Shown: positions 11,808-25,100 of the stretch, in pieces | Layout of the letters: the number at the start of each line of letters is the position of its first letter | How positions within the stretch are numbered: position 1 is the stretch's first letter | Assembly: GCA_037957365.1 (NCBI GenBank) | Contig: JARHVA010000458.1 | Location: 4,165,501 to 4,229,500, forward strand | Length of the DNA: 64,000 nt | Direction of reading: 5' to 3' | DNA from: Torreya grandis | Taxonomy: Eukaryota; Streptophyta; Pinopsida; Cupressales; Taxaceae | Program-made: the position numbers and the translations under genes | The notes under the pieces: model-generated | Seen by the model: only the letters and a program-made list of their open reading frames with translations | Told to the model about the DNA's origin: nothing | Databases searched by the model: none

Positions 11808-12002
11808 TCTTTTTACGTCAACAGATGCTTCCTCATGATCTTCTGATGTCAATAATTAGAGAAAACCTATGATAGTAGGCAAGGTCCAAATGGCTATGGC
11901 TTCACTATTATCACTCAAATATTATTACAAACACTTGTTTGAATTTCTGATTCTCATGATCCTTCAAGAAGGGCAAGAGAAGAGCATACTCTTTAAACAA
12001 GG
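11808..12002 (-). repeat. Upstream terminal direct repeat of the pararetrovirus
   Basis: This copy matches 6441-6640. On the minus strand it begins at about 12002 and runs into the primer site at 11807. It contains no TATA-like box. Confidence 0.75.
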
Positions 12003-15000
12003 GTATATGTATAAAAAAGTGTGGTTTATTATGAATATAAGGAGATTTATTGATTAAATTTTTGTATTAATATGATTATTATGTTATTTAATGAGATTAA
12101 ATTCAATTTAAATTGGTTTTTCACTCATTTTGAAGTTTGTGTAGCTAAAAATCTTCTTAAACCCTTGTTCCTACTCAAAATCACACATACAGAGGCCTTG
12201 TTTCACATAGAAATATTTATATGAATCATAGTTTGATATTAGAGAGGTTAGAGGATTTTTTTTAGGTTAAATTATAGGTTGATCAAAAAAATTATATCCT
12301 TTATGAACAATCAATCTGAAGCTCTCAACTTCTATAACACAACCAAACCCTAACACAAGGGTTTCGATACAAAAAAACCTCTAAATTAAAAAATAATAGA
12401 TCAAACTCATTAAAATATTTAGTGAAGTTTCAAAATAATTTTTATAACTTGTTTTAATTTTTTTCAATTCAAAACTCGCCTTGTGGTTCTTTTTATAGAG
12501 GATTGTGTTATGTGTTTCCTATATGTTATTACCAAAAAGGACTAAGAAAGTGAAAGTTGGTTGTGTAGACTTCTTGTTGGGTTAATAACTCATAATGAAG
12601 GTTTATTATCATTGGATTTAATTTTAAAAAAAATTATAAGTGATCTAAGCCATAGAATACTATATTGAGGCAAAGTCCTTTAAAGAAGTCAAATTAGGTC
12701 AGAACAGGCCTAAAAAAACAAAGTCATTGTTGAGGTTGATTCTGTGAGAAACCAATAGACAGAATTGGTTTCTCACTACTAATGTGGTTTATAATAATTA
12801 TATAAGGTAATTAATTATTCATATAGTTTATTTTAGTGTATTTACACTCTTTCAAGATAAAGTGAGCCTATTCCTAGTTTTGTAGCAGATTTGAAGGCCA
12901 ATCCAAGTTTCTTATTACATAATGATATGGTGGATGTTTGAACTTGTGTAAGACCATTATAAGTCCATTATAAATGTTTTTATGTATCTAAATTTTCCTT
13001 GACAAAAATATTACTTTCATCTTGAAATAAGTATGATTGTATGCATGACTGTTATAGGTGTTCATCTTGGAATGTGTTACTTGGGAGTTGAAGTCTTGAT
13101 CCTATACAAAAGTGTATATGTTGTGGTTTAGAAATTTATACTTGTTAAAGGATAAATTTTTCACCTTGAATATTATTTTTAGACCTTAAAATTTATAACT
13201 AGATCTAATAGGCCTATTTGTAAACTAGTTGTCATTTGAGTTGAAATGTTGAATTGCCTCATGACTAAAGAAGTTTAAATGAAAAATAGAGAGAAGACTC
13301 TCATAGAATTGTGTTCAAAAAGTTATAATGTGTATTTGAGTGCTTATGAGATTGAATAACAGGTCTTGTTCAAGAGTATATCATAATATTGAAAGTGATA
13401 ACTTTGTTTAAAGGCATTGAAAATGACGTTTGATCTGAATATAGAAGTTTAAAAGACATTCTTGTAACAAATCAAGAGATAGTACTATTATTTAAAAAGA
13501 GTTTTGTGATAATCAAAATCATACAAGAGATTAATTTTGAAAAAAATTAAGAATATTTGTTGAATAAATAAGTGGAACACTTACGATGACATCAATTAAT
13601 CTATGTACTTGTCATAAACACTTGTACTAATCTATTTTGCCTTAGAAAGACCTAGCTATGTAGGGGGAGTGAAGGATTAGTCTTGTCTAAAGATAATGTA
13701 TGGAAGTTGAGAGAGTGTAATGATAAAAAAAAATCTTGTTCAAGTTTAGGATATTGGTTATATGACGATGGATTCTAACAATATCATCATGGGACAAGAT
13801 AGAGGCAAGGAGATGTCAAAAAGGATCAATTTCTCCATTATTGAGGTTAGACTATTGTCATAACACATATTATGAATTATGTAATGACTTTTTGAATGTA
13901 ATTATGAATAAAATTTGATTTTTTTTGTGTTTATATGTGTTCATATACTTTACAAATTTTAATCTTGGGTTTTTATTGTAATTTGATCTCATGTAGTCAA
14001 GGTTTAGCCCTGTTGGTTTAAGAAAATCCTTTTTTTCTATACACAATCAGCAAAATGGAAGATTTTGGACATGCTTTTTGATGATCTAAGCTTGTAAACC
14101 ATTAAAATGAGAAAGGATAAGGCATTTTTCATGTTTTGAAATAGGTAATAGGTCTTCAAAGACTTTTAATTCAAATATTTGTCTTTTTCTTTGTTATCGG
14201 GTTCTAAAACATGGCTTAAACCCTAACACAAGTGTTTTCACACAAATAATGCTCTAATTTTGTAACCAACCACTCAAAATCTTTGAAATTTTGTGATTAG
14301 ATTCTCTAAGATCTTATCTACACATTTTAGTTGATTTAAGTCTTTTGGGTGTCTTCAAACATCCATAAATACTGAGTGTGTTCCTCAGACCTATTGAAAC
14401 AAGAAAGTTAGGGTTTTAGAAGAACAACTTGAACATCTCTTAGGGTAGTGAAGAAAAACTCATGAAAATTAAACCAAATGTGTTATAAGGGTGTCTTAAT
14501 ATCATATATTTGTTTTCATCCCTTGAAATGTCTTTGTGAATCAATCACATGTGACTATATACTATCAAACCCTGTATGAGGCCTAAAATTGAGTTATTAT
14601 GATAAAATCTTATCAACTCATGAGTGTTTGAGTACCAAATAGGCATGGAGATCATATGGATCCTCATAGATAAAACAATAGTCATAATCCCTGATAGCTA
14701 AAAAAATTGTTCCTTATAAGAATGTTTTAGAATGTAATAATTTAGCACCAATATCTCCCTGATATTATATAAACAATAAAAATCATCTATATATGCAATT
14801 ACTGAGAGGTCTATATATTTAATTTTAAGCAATGGATGTAATAATTTAAAAAAATATGTGATTCTAAAAAATATTGTTCCACTTCAAATTGAAGCATAAG
14901 GCACTCAACAATATGATACGAATAAAATAGAGACTATAAATTCCAAACTGGATATGACTGGATATGTTTTATAAACATAGAAATTTTGATTCTTTATTTT

Positions 15001-15189
15001 GTGATAAATTTTTGTATATTTATAATAGATTTTAGTAGTAACCAATAGATATATATATATATATCATAGATTAATAGTATTTCATTTTGCCTTCAACATT
15101 GTTATAATGATTGAATGTATAAGGATATAATAATTGAATATAGATTTTTCATAAGTAGTTGCATAGATTTTTTTATGATTACTTTTACT
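12003..15189. other. No supported gene
   Basis: AT-rich DNA with no open frame above about 60 codons and no recognised motif. It holds a perfect hairpin at 12744-12776 and a short (TA)n run near 15050-15065. Confidence 0.6.
12744..12776. repeat. Perfect 13-bp inverted repeat
   Basis: The arms GTGAGAAACCAAT and ATTGGTTTCTCAC pair perfectly around a 7-base loop. The core (GAGAAACCAAT / ATTGGTTTCT) matches hairpins at 5424 and, more degraded, 2313 and 404. A single arm occurs at 19199-19210. It is not followed by the poly-T expected of a simple terminator. Confidence 0.75.
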
Positions 15190-16450
15190 TAGCCCAGGTA
15201 TTTTCACTTATCCCATGAGCTTGAGCAAACCTGATCTTATACTCTGCCCTCAAAAGCTATAGCTCATGTTCATATGTGGAAATTGTTCCTTCCGACTTAA
15301 TTTGTGTGGCCTTGGTGATATCACCCTTAAAATCATAGAGTGTTTTTGTGTATGCATTTATAGCTTCTATATTGAGATATTTTTTGTGAATCTCCATCTT
15401 CTTACCCCTTAATGTAAAAAGTGCATCATACAAATCTTCAACCACTTTATTCTTATTATCTAGTGTGGTTTCCATATTTGTAATGCTTTTCCTTGTGCTT
15501 TCAAGAAGCTCAGATAATAACATGTTTTCCCTTTTTAAAGATTCCTCTTTTAGGAATACCAGTGATAGCTTCAAAAGGATATGATCCTCTAGTAACAACA
15601 ATCCTCACACCTCATCCATGCAATAAGTTCATACATATCCTTGGGCATTCAGGCAACTTCATTTTCATCTTCATCTATTGGATCATTTACAAAATTACAT
15701 AGTTAAGTCACTAAAAATAGTTAATAAAATTTAAAACCACATAACAGACTACAAAAAATGATATGAAGTATGGAATACAACATGATAGTAACAAACTTTT
15801 CATTGGGGTATGTTGTCAATGGTTCATTAAAGAACATAAATTTTATGAAACTTTGTTATGCAAAATTATTTATTTTTTACTTATGGTTATGCCATCATTC
15901 AGTTAGCTTGAAATATTAAATTTTATAGAAACAAGGGAACCACATATGACCCAAACAGTAAAGAATAATTTATCCCCATAAATAATTTATCATGTGTAGT
16001 TACATAAATTGATGAACATTGCATATATAAGACATCATTTTAGTAATATTGATGGACATTTCAGTGTTATTCCTAACTTGACATATATGTTCCTTATGAT
16101 AGCATGGTTCTCCATTTCTACTTTTAAATTTTGTAGGTCCAATACTAAACCCTAACATAGGGCTATAAGATGTCCAAAATATTTATGAACATAAAAAGGT
16201 AACATGGAACACCATGAATTTGTATCTTCAGCATGCTCTCTATGATCTTTGAAAGTTTTTCTTTCCTTGTCATCCTTCCTCTTCCTCAAAGCATGGTCCA
16301 TAAGTATTTACCAATCAATCAAGTGTTATGTGGGCACCCTACATCAATGTATTTGTAAAATGAGATATGTGGAGGCAAAAGAGAGAAATCACACACTAAA
16401 TGTTATATTGAACTCCATCCAACCATGGTAAGTTATCAACATACATAGTG
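15190..16450 (-). pseudogene. Decayed coiled-coil-like frame, unknown family
   Basis: On the minus strand 15601-15257 is open for 114 codons. It is Lys/Glu/Leu-rich with heptad-like spacing (for example ELLESTRKSITNMETTLDNK near 15510), consistent with a coiled coil. Upstream, around 15700-15600, an acidic stretch (DPIDEDENE) appears in another phase. Around 16320-16060 further protein-like sequence (RKRKDDKERKTFKDHREH and LVLDLQNLKVEMENH) is seen. The segments are in different phases, through introns or indels. No domain is recognised. It could be a transposon accessory protein or a lost host gene. Confidence 0.35.
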
Positions 16451-19400
16451 AGATGCAAACATGTGCACTAGATTAGTAACATTTAAAACATTGACAACAA
16501 CAAAATGCAAACACATCAACATGATAGCTTATCTATCAAAATCATTACATACCATACATATATAGATGACTATAATATTATATGTGAACATCATTACAGC
16601 AATTAACCATGCACTATCATGAAACACATCACTAAATGTAATATTAACCACCAAAACATTTATTAAATCATAGATATATGACACACTTCTTAGCTGACAA
16701 AAATTATAGATGAAACACTTGTATTCAAATTGTGATGTCCAATTATATGTATCATTTCACATTATACGTGTCATACATATCATGTCCAAGTCAGTACCTA
16801 CCATGTAATATCCATGTTCTTGGCATGGACATAAGACCTCATATCAAGGACACATAATCTAGAAGTGGACTACCACTAAATTCAAATATATGCATTTGTG
16901 AGCCTTCCATGAAGATGCCTACATTTAAAACTATCTAGTTTAAGAATCTTGACAAAAATTAAGAAGACATGAACATAAAGAATATACTTATTAGTTTACT
17001 AAATAAAAAGTGAATAACTAGCCTCTATGAAATGGCTCATAATGTTTTCATCAACACCACATCATATCCATCAAAATCCTATACAAATAGAATCATTCAT
17101 CTTCAGAGGACCAAAAAGGAATATTAGATCAATATTGGCATCAAATAGAAGCATAATAACAATTTGGACAAACATAGGCATTGACTTTACTCATGTGAGG
17201 AAACTTGTGAGGAGTGAATTTTTTTTGGTCCCCCGAGAAACCCTCTTACCTTTCCATCCAAGTTAATCCCTCAAATTAATGTGTTCATTATCATTAGAAT
17301 GGATATGATAATCTTGTCTCTGAATTATGGATGGTGATTATTATATAAATATCAAAGTTATTATTGAAAACCTAAAATCAAATTAGCTTGTACTCCATGT
17401 AAACCATTAAACTAATTGAATATAACCTAAGGTCCACTATTGGTTTCACCCTATTTTTATTCAACCCTCTATCTTTCTCACTCAAGTTCTTGATGAAATT
17501 TTTGTCACCTTATGTAGGTTTACCTTCTCTATGACAATTTTTGCCTTGAATTATATGCATGCATCATGTGATTGATATCCTTCAAGGACATGTCACTGAG
17601 ATTACATAGTTGGGAGACACTCCCTCACCATCCATGATCTTTCCATCCTAGCTCTTTTATTGATGCTCTGGTTTTTTAAGATTCATTCTATTGGCTTGCA
17701 TTCAACTTCTATTTTTGTGTATTATTTTCTCTTTGGATTCATTTTCCCACTACTAGCATGCCCTAGGTGTCTCCTTGAAATAGGATTCTAACCATGAATT
17801 TTGAGACAGTGACTGTTAAGTCTATGTAGTGACCAAAAAGGATGACCACCTTGACCACTAAATGTGTTATATGGTAGTAACATGCAACAATGTAAATCCT
17901 ACTTTGTAATACTCATATCCACAATCTTATACTCACCTAAAAACTATAATTTAACAAATAAGACATTTTAGGTTATATGAATAAATCAAAAAGAAAATGA
18001 GAACATCCTCAAAGACACAAAATTATTCTTACACAATTTAGTTTGACCTCCTCCACATAATATTATAAGGTATCTAATTGTCATCATCATTATCAACAAT
18101 CTCATCGACATCCTCATAAACCTTATTTGACTCTTATGACTCCTCACATGTCAATTGTCAATAAAAATATGTGTCTCCAAACATAAATGGAACAATAGAC
18201 ATGTATGACTATAATGGAAGAAATAAGAATAAGTTTAACTAATACAAACATATGTGGGGATGAAGTCATCATGTAAGTTATTTTCCACCTCATCACCATG
18301 GCTTAGATCCACCCCCTCTACCTAACATATGGAAAACCAACATATAAAATCAAAGGGTGCATCAAAATGGTTATATTATTGACTATTATAGGTACACAAA
18401 AAGAAGCATCTATGAACACAAGAATCGAATGAAGATTAATTTTAGACAAAGCTTCTCATACATATTATGAGATAAAGTCATTGGATACTTCATGGACACC
18501 TTCATTGCCTTGGATCCACTCCCTCCCATCACATTACAATATTAAACATGATATAACTAATCACAATGTGGATACAAATTTAGAAAACATTGAATATTAT
18601 ACATATGGAAAGAGAATATTAATTTTGGCATGTCTATTTCATGAAACATTATTGAAAGTACATGTGTTTTCCCCTCATTTGATTATAAAATATTAAAATA
18701 ATGGAATGCCTACTGAGATTACTCAATAGGGTATTTGTGGCCATAGAATGGCTATCTAGGCCCAGTGGGAATCCCATCCCTAATAGTGTGTGCACCATGT
18801 GAAACCCTATTATGATCTATGACGAGCCTATGGGGGGATATAAACCTATGGAATACTCATAATGATAGATACCTACTAATTTATTTCTCCTAAATGAATC
18901 AATGTGACAAATGATTAACATTAACAAAATATACTTGAATTAAAAAATTCATCTGCAAGGGTAATATCTAAAATTACAACAATTTGTTTAGCCTCAGCTA
19001 AAATTTGTTGTAAGAAATTATTTCCTCACAAACCATCCATCATAAATGTGGACCATTGAATAATAAAATTATTAGTTGGAAACATACAATAATTTTCATG
19101 TATGCTAATTTATAATATGGTTTACAACATTGACCCTTATCTGTGAACCGCTGCAAAATAATGGTTTCCATAACACTCAATTATTATAAAGAAGGGAATG
19201 AGAAACCAATTATTTGGCCACATAACAAAGAAGTCATGGAATTTTGTATGCATCACCATCTTTCCATCTTCTTATGGGGTATTTGATTGCTTCACATGGT
19301 AGTCCTTCATTCACCATATGATCATGGGATAAAAAGTTCCCTCTACATTGCATGATTCTATTGGAATATTCAATCTTGAAGCCAAGCACATTATGATTCA

Positions 19401-22400
19401 TAAAATTTGTTATTCAAAATAAAAATTCAATAAATAATAGGGAAATATTAGATCACTATTATTTTAAATTCATAACAAATTTAAATTCAACATTCAACTT
19501 GAAAATTTTTCAAGGTTCATGTCATTAAAATGAAACTTTAACCCTTCACCATCAAGAGTTCCCAAGAAGCCTATGTTGTGTCCATAATTCAAGAGCATAG
19601 ATTGAATTATGGTTTGTTTTGAAAATTTTGGCTTTGTTTAGCTATAGAATGTACTTTTAGGTCAAAAAAGTTGTGTTTTAATCCTCAGAGTTTTTAATTT
19701 TGTCCATTGAGGTTGGAAACTAGTTTTCTTGTCAATACTAAAAATTTTGAAGTTTTGTAATTGTCAAAGGAGTTTGTATGATTTTTATTCATCTTCTTAG
19801 GAATTTTATGGTCATTCTCCTTATAATATGGGTCAAAGGTGATCTTTTGACATGTCTTAAGTGACTAGAATGTCTTAACTCTTAACTACCCATGTCAAAC
19901 TCAATCATGATTGACTCTTGAGTGGACTCAGAGATTTGGTTAGGAGGTTGGTGGAGCTTGACATTGAATGGAAGGAAATAATAGAACAATAAAATCAAGA
20001 GGTTAAGTGGGGAAGATAAGAGACAAGGTGGGGGATATCAAAAACCCTAAAGAAGCTAAAGAAAGAAGCAGAAAGTTTTTAAAAATGAAGGATTGAGAGG
20101 ACTTTGTGATAGACTATGCAATATAGCAACCAAGAACCCTCAATTAAATGTTTTTACTTCCATTTACAATTGGTGTTATGTGTAGTTAGGTCCATTTTAT
20201 TTTTTAAAATCATATTTTTACTTTTTTATAGTGTAGTTTCACATTACAGACTTGAAAACACATAACAAGGATTTGATAGGGTTTATGATAGTCATGAAAA
20301 TGATATTTTCATCTTGGTTAAGATTGGTTCATGACCAAAAATGTGAGGAAAATATAAGCATGGATTTTTAGAGTCATTTTAAGTCCTGATCAAAGCTAGG
20401 TCCTATAAATTTAATTGTTATTTATTTTCCATGTGTTGGTTGTACACAGTCCCCAACCCCAAACTAGGGTTTTGAAAGCATAAAATCTAGTATAATATTA
20501 AAAATGACCATCTAAATGTTAATAAATTATGTTGATATGTATGATTTGGTGAAATTCAACCATTGAAATTGGTTCCAAGAGTTATATCCACTTGGATGGA
20601 AAGTTATTAAAGAAACTTAGTCTAAAAACCTTTGAATAAGGTCTAGAAAGCCATTTTTCCTATTTTTTTACAAAACATGGTATAAATAAGTGTAATACAT
20701 TATATTTTTGCTTAGTTAACATCATCATAGGTATAATAAGCCTCTACAAGTCATTAAGTATGTTATTTGAGACTATATTCATAACAAAAAGGTTGACAGA
20801 CCTATTTAAGAACATATGTTTTGATGGATTGTAGCCAAAAAATATGCCATGAAGGATAACTATGTCTCGACTGACACAACATTAATGGTATTATATTACT
20901 ATATACAGACAAAATTATAACCTGTCAAAAAATTTAATTGCAAAATAATGACTAGAGGTAAATCAACTGATTATATCATGGATTTAAGATAACAAAATAT
21001 GAAGTGAAAAACATGTTATCCTTGTAATCAATCATCCCTCCTATCCTCAAAACCAATATATTTGATGCCATTCACAATTAAGGAATGGGTATATTTTCCA
21101 AACAATTTTTCCTTGAGGAGGAAGTGCAAATCATGTTGACCTTATTGGGTTGTTTGGGTGTTGCAAAGTAATCAAGTGAATTGAATCTAGTAATGAATTG
21201 AGTAGGCTCCCTTCTTTATTCGAGATGGACTTTCATAAAAAATTATTCATGGAAGATGAAATATCCATGTATGAGAACAATATTAACAAAATTGATATTT
21301 TTTCATTCAAGGCAACCAAAAACACTGGGACATATTGAACCATAATTATATGTGTGTAGCATAAAAGGGGAACCCAAGGTTGATCAATATATCATACATA
21401 TTGTTTCTAATAAAGGTTTGAGTGTAGGGATGTATTTGACAGTGCTGAGAGAGAAAATGGATGGTCAACACAAATATTCATAAGGAGAAGGATCATATTG
21501 TAAGAGACTCATTATAAAAGGTTAGCACCCATGGGCCAAAACCATGAATACCCCACCAAATCCACTTCCATAATAAAATAATTTGATGGTGATATATTGA
21601 AGAAATGGAAAGACATTGTACGACATGCATCAAAATTTGCAGTGTAAATAGGTAGATAAATGAGCATCACTGGTTATACTGATTAGAAAAATTGGAGAGA
21701 TCAATGAAATAATTCAATAATAAATTTAAGGTCTTGAGATATGAATATGAATTTGTTGTTTAAATATATAATACCAAGAAAGATAAAAATTAGAATGTGT
21801 AAGGCTATAACAAAAGACTCAAATAATTGTTAATGAAAACTTGAGAAAGAAACATTTGACAAATTAAAGATGTGATGGTTATTTGAGGGGCTCATACCCT
21901 TATTATGGATGAGGATTAAGGTGTATCCACTTTTGTTTTACAAGGGTGCATACCATAGATAAAATGTTTTGTGATATTTTTCAAGTGTGTCCGATAAAAT
22001 ATGTATAACAAGTGCACCTAAGTACTCTTCACACATGGGTAAAAATTGACACCACCTAACATGTTTCCAAAGACAAATAATAATTTAAAAATCATATAAA
22101 TTATGGATATTTTTCAAGTGGTTTCCATAAAAATAAATATAAAATAATAATTCTATATTGATGGTATGGGCCCATGGACCATAATAATGGCAATATTCCA
22201 AAGCAAGTGAATGTCAATATGATTGGTGTAGTTGAGGATGAGAACATTATGGAAATCACCTGAGCATGAATAAAGTGAATTACCTTTTCCAACAACAAAT
22301 AAGAAAATTCTTGTCAAAGTAAGGGTGGAAGTCAAGATGGATATGGTATGTTTTATCAATTCTAGAGATAGGAGGGATGCCTAATTATAAGGTCAACATG

Positions 22401-23916
22401 TTATATACATCTTATTTCCTATGTTTTTTTGCCTCAAGAGAGTAATTTATTTTCTCACCATCTAAAATACATGATAATAATGATGTTTGTATCACAAAAT
22501 AATAATGATGATTTTTTCATGAGGTTAGCATTATAAAATTTGCCAATCCAAAAGTCTGAATTTGGGATGAAAGAATGTAAGTTCTATGGACTTTGGGGTG
22601 CAAGTTTCATGTTTGTGTTAATGTCCTTCCCTTTGGTACTAAAATTGGTTTACGTTCTTTGTGTAACCCAACCCTTGATTTCAAAATTTTTCCACTAAAA
22701 ATTCATTAATGTTTTATTCTATAGCATGGTAACATGTTGTAGTTGTTGATGTGGGTGGCATAGATGCATGTAATGGTTTGTTTGCAATGTAGTTATGGAA
22801 CTTATACTGTAATGTTTTTTTAAAGTTTTGGATGGAGCACATTTGGTCTAAAATGGAGTGATTGTTAATAATGGAAGAAATTTTTATTAATAGGACACTC
22901 TTAGGATCTTCTAGGAACTTAGCAAGATCTTTGGGGCCTTTTGATATCAAGGAGTTATGGTGGTCTTTAGGTATAGAGATATAAAATATAAAGTGTTTAC
23001 ATGAAGTGTATAGAGATCCAACTCTTAGAAACCAAAGTATTATTTCTTAATATATCTTACCCAAGAAACCCACAAGCACCCTCACTAATGATGTAAAAAT
23101 CACATTAAAAAACCACACTTGCATAACACCTTTCTTGAGTGCACCAATGCCATTAATAGTGATAACCAAAAGGTTCTAAGGTGACACAAAGGGAATTCCA
23201 TACCATGAATATAGAGAACACTTCATCAAAACACAAGTGTTCAAGACATGGCTCTCTATACATAGACATGGTGTGTAGTGAAATTTTGGTTAGGATCACA
23301 TTACACATTAAATTACAAATACATAAACATGGTGTGTATAAAATCACATTACACATAATCTCCATAGACATGGCTCTAGACTATAAAAATAGATTTTAGA
23401 CAGTGCAAATCTAAATGCAAACTTGTATGTGTGTGTGCTTGTAGTTGAAAAGGTACCTCTTTGTGCCTCCTTCCAACTAGGCTAGAGCAGATATCTGACA
23501 CAAAATCCCTTCCAACTACCTCCAATGCCAAAATCCTTTGATTGTATGGGTATCTAGTTCAAAATACATCTGCATGGGTATGGGTATATGATTTTTGGAA
23601 TTGGGTGATTCCTATTAATGCAACATTTAAAATCATCTCAAGAAATGGCATAGGATGTCGATGATTATTCATAGTGGTAGTGTGGTTCCAATTAACAATG
23701 AAATGGAAATGATGGTTGTGAGTTGGTAGTTAGATGTTAGTGGTCATTGGGAGTGATGAGTTGGTTGTTGGCAGTCATGGTGAATTTTAATGAAACTAGA
23801 TGGCTAGTGGTGAATACGTGGGGCATGTTTGGTTTATCCAATAGCAATTAGTTAGTAGGGAAGTTATAAATAATTTCCAGAGGGTAAGTTGACTATGGTG
23901 GGACTAGGGTGAGTGA
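16451..23916. other. No supported gene
   Basis: Only short open frames without motifs are present. Weak protein-like sequence occurs on the minus strand near 17260-17030. A local repeat of a 'catagacatggtgtgta' string lies at 23230-23370. I found nothing that can be named. Confidence 0.5.
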
Positions 23917-24172
23917 TGCATGCATTACATTAGTAGTGCATGATAGGTAATCCTAACCATCATTGAGTATGTGTAAAATGTGAGGATTCACTCACATCAA
24001 TAACTGTCAGCAAGATCTTATAGGATAAGTTGAGTGATTTGGGGGATTGAGGATCATGTTTGACTCCTTAATAGAGGATTTATTCAATCTATATATTGTA
24101 CTCTCAAGATTAAATAAAATGTTTGATTTTTTAATATTATAATTTGTGTTGAACTCTACCATATATAATATC
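23917..24172 (+). repeat. LTR-like copy, same family as 47281-47539
   Basis: About 255 bases align in the same orientation with 47281-47539, best from 'cattgagt' onward (about 23963-24170). The shared 'gagtgatttgggggattga' block lies near 24033. The start is uncertain by a few bases (23917 or 23921). A degenerate primer site follows directly, so this would be a 5' LTR. Confidence 0.55.
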
Positions 24173-24185
24173 TAGTATCATAGCC
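24173..24185 (+). other. Degenerate primer-binding site
   Basis: TAGTATCATAGCC differs at two positions from the initiator-Met tRNA complement TGGTATCAGAGCC. It sits right after the LTR-like copy, supporting plus orientation. Confidence 0.45.
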
Positions 24186-24643
24186 ACATAATGAGAGTCT
24201 TTAGAGGAATTTGTATGCTCTTATGGGAGAAATTTTGTAAAAAAAAGTTTTGTTAGCATTCTTCCTATGACCTGCAAGCTTCATGAAACCTTTATGACTC
24301 TGTGTGGTGGTCTTGCTTTGCTTCCAATCATGTGGCATCATAGTGAATCATAGTTAGATCGCCCTTCATGCATGATGTGTATTTTTTCATCGATATTAAT
24401 ATTATGAAAACCTCATCTATCAAGGGCTTACAACATGGACTTATTTGGAACAACTCTTTGTGAATCTATAGTCTACCATTCGGTGATTGACTATCTCATG
24501 CACCTATCAATTTGTACCTGTGTAGTCTTCCTATAGTCTTGTGTGTTCTATAGTCTTTGTGGAACTGCATTATTCTATCAATTTTAATATGATATTCTAT
24601 AAAATAATGCCAAATATGATTAGTTTTTAGTACTATAGTCAAC

Positions 24644-25100
24644 TATCAAAGTTTGATCCTAGTCTGGATAAGGATAATGTGAATTTTGAATGGTCACACA
24701 AGATAGTAAGTGATTGCACATCACCAAATATTTTTAGTAAATTGAAATCATAAAAGAGAGAATTACATGAGATAAATCAAAATAGAGAAATCCAAAATAT
24801 GCATTAAGAGATTAGGCTTAATTAGAGCATACATATAGAAGAGAAAGTAACTCCTCCTCAAATGGTGGTCAAATCACCCCTATAATATAAATTTAACTCA
24901 TCCATAAAAGGTGGTCATACGTGCCCAAAATAGAAGACTAACTCCCATACCCAGAATAGCTGGTCAAGGGAGATACATCCTAATATTTAGTTCAAACCTA
25001 TAACATATATGACACATTATCTCCACCTAAGAAAGAATAACCCCAAATGTATAAAAAATCCATGTGAACAAATATAATATTCCAAAATAAATAAATTTAT
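24644..25100 (-). repeat. 3' LTR of Copia B, distal part
   Basis: Aligns with 33416-33870 through its length, with shared blocks such as 'aactcctc..aaatggtggtcaaa' near 24870 and 33630. The first 23 bases of this LTR are at 27981-28003. Confidence 0.8.

Larger units (their letters stand above)
6435..12002 (-). mobile_element. Endogenous pararetrovirus (Caulimoviridae), decayed
   Basis: This is a 5.57-kb minus-strand unit bounded by direct repeats of about 200 bases (11808-12002 and 6435-6640). A primer site for initiator-Met tRNA lies directly inside the upstream repeat. The domain order is a 30K-type movement protein, coat protein, CCHC knuckle, aspartic protease, reverse transcriptase and RNase H. 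Movement protein together with this order identifies Caulimoviridae rather than an LTR retrotransposon. No integrase is visible. Movement protein, coat protein, protease, RT and RNase H all sit in one reading phase. This suggests a single-polyprotein layout such as that described for gymnosperm endogenous caulimovirids (gymnendovirus-like, inferred). The frame is broken by several stops, and the knuckle region lies in another phase, so it cannot be expressed as it stands. Confidence 0.85.

Noticed and set aside
6435..12002. Reading the 6.4-12.0 kb unit as an ordinary LTR retrotransposon
   Set aside because: It has a movement protein, no integrase, and repeats without a promoter. Caulimoviridae fits better.
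22101..22950. Several 65-78 codon frames
   Set aside because: Short, no motif, no flanking structure; compatible with chance.
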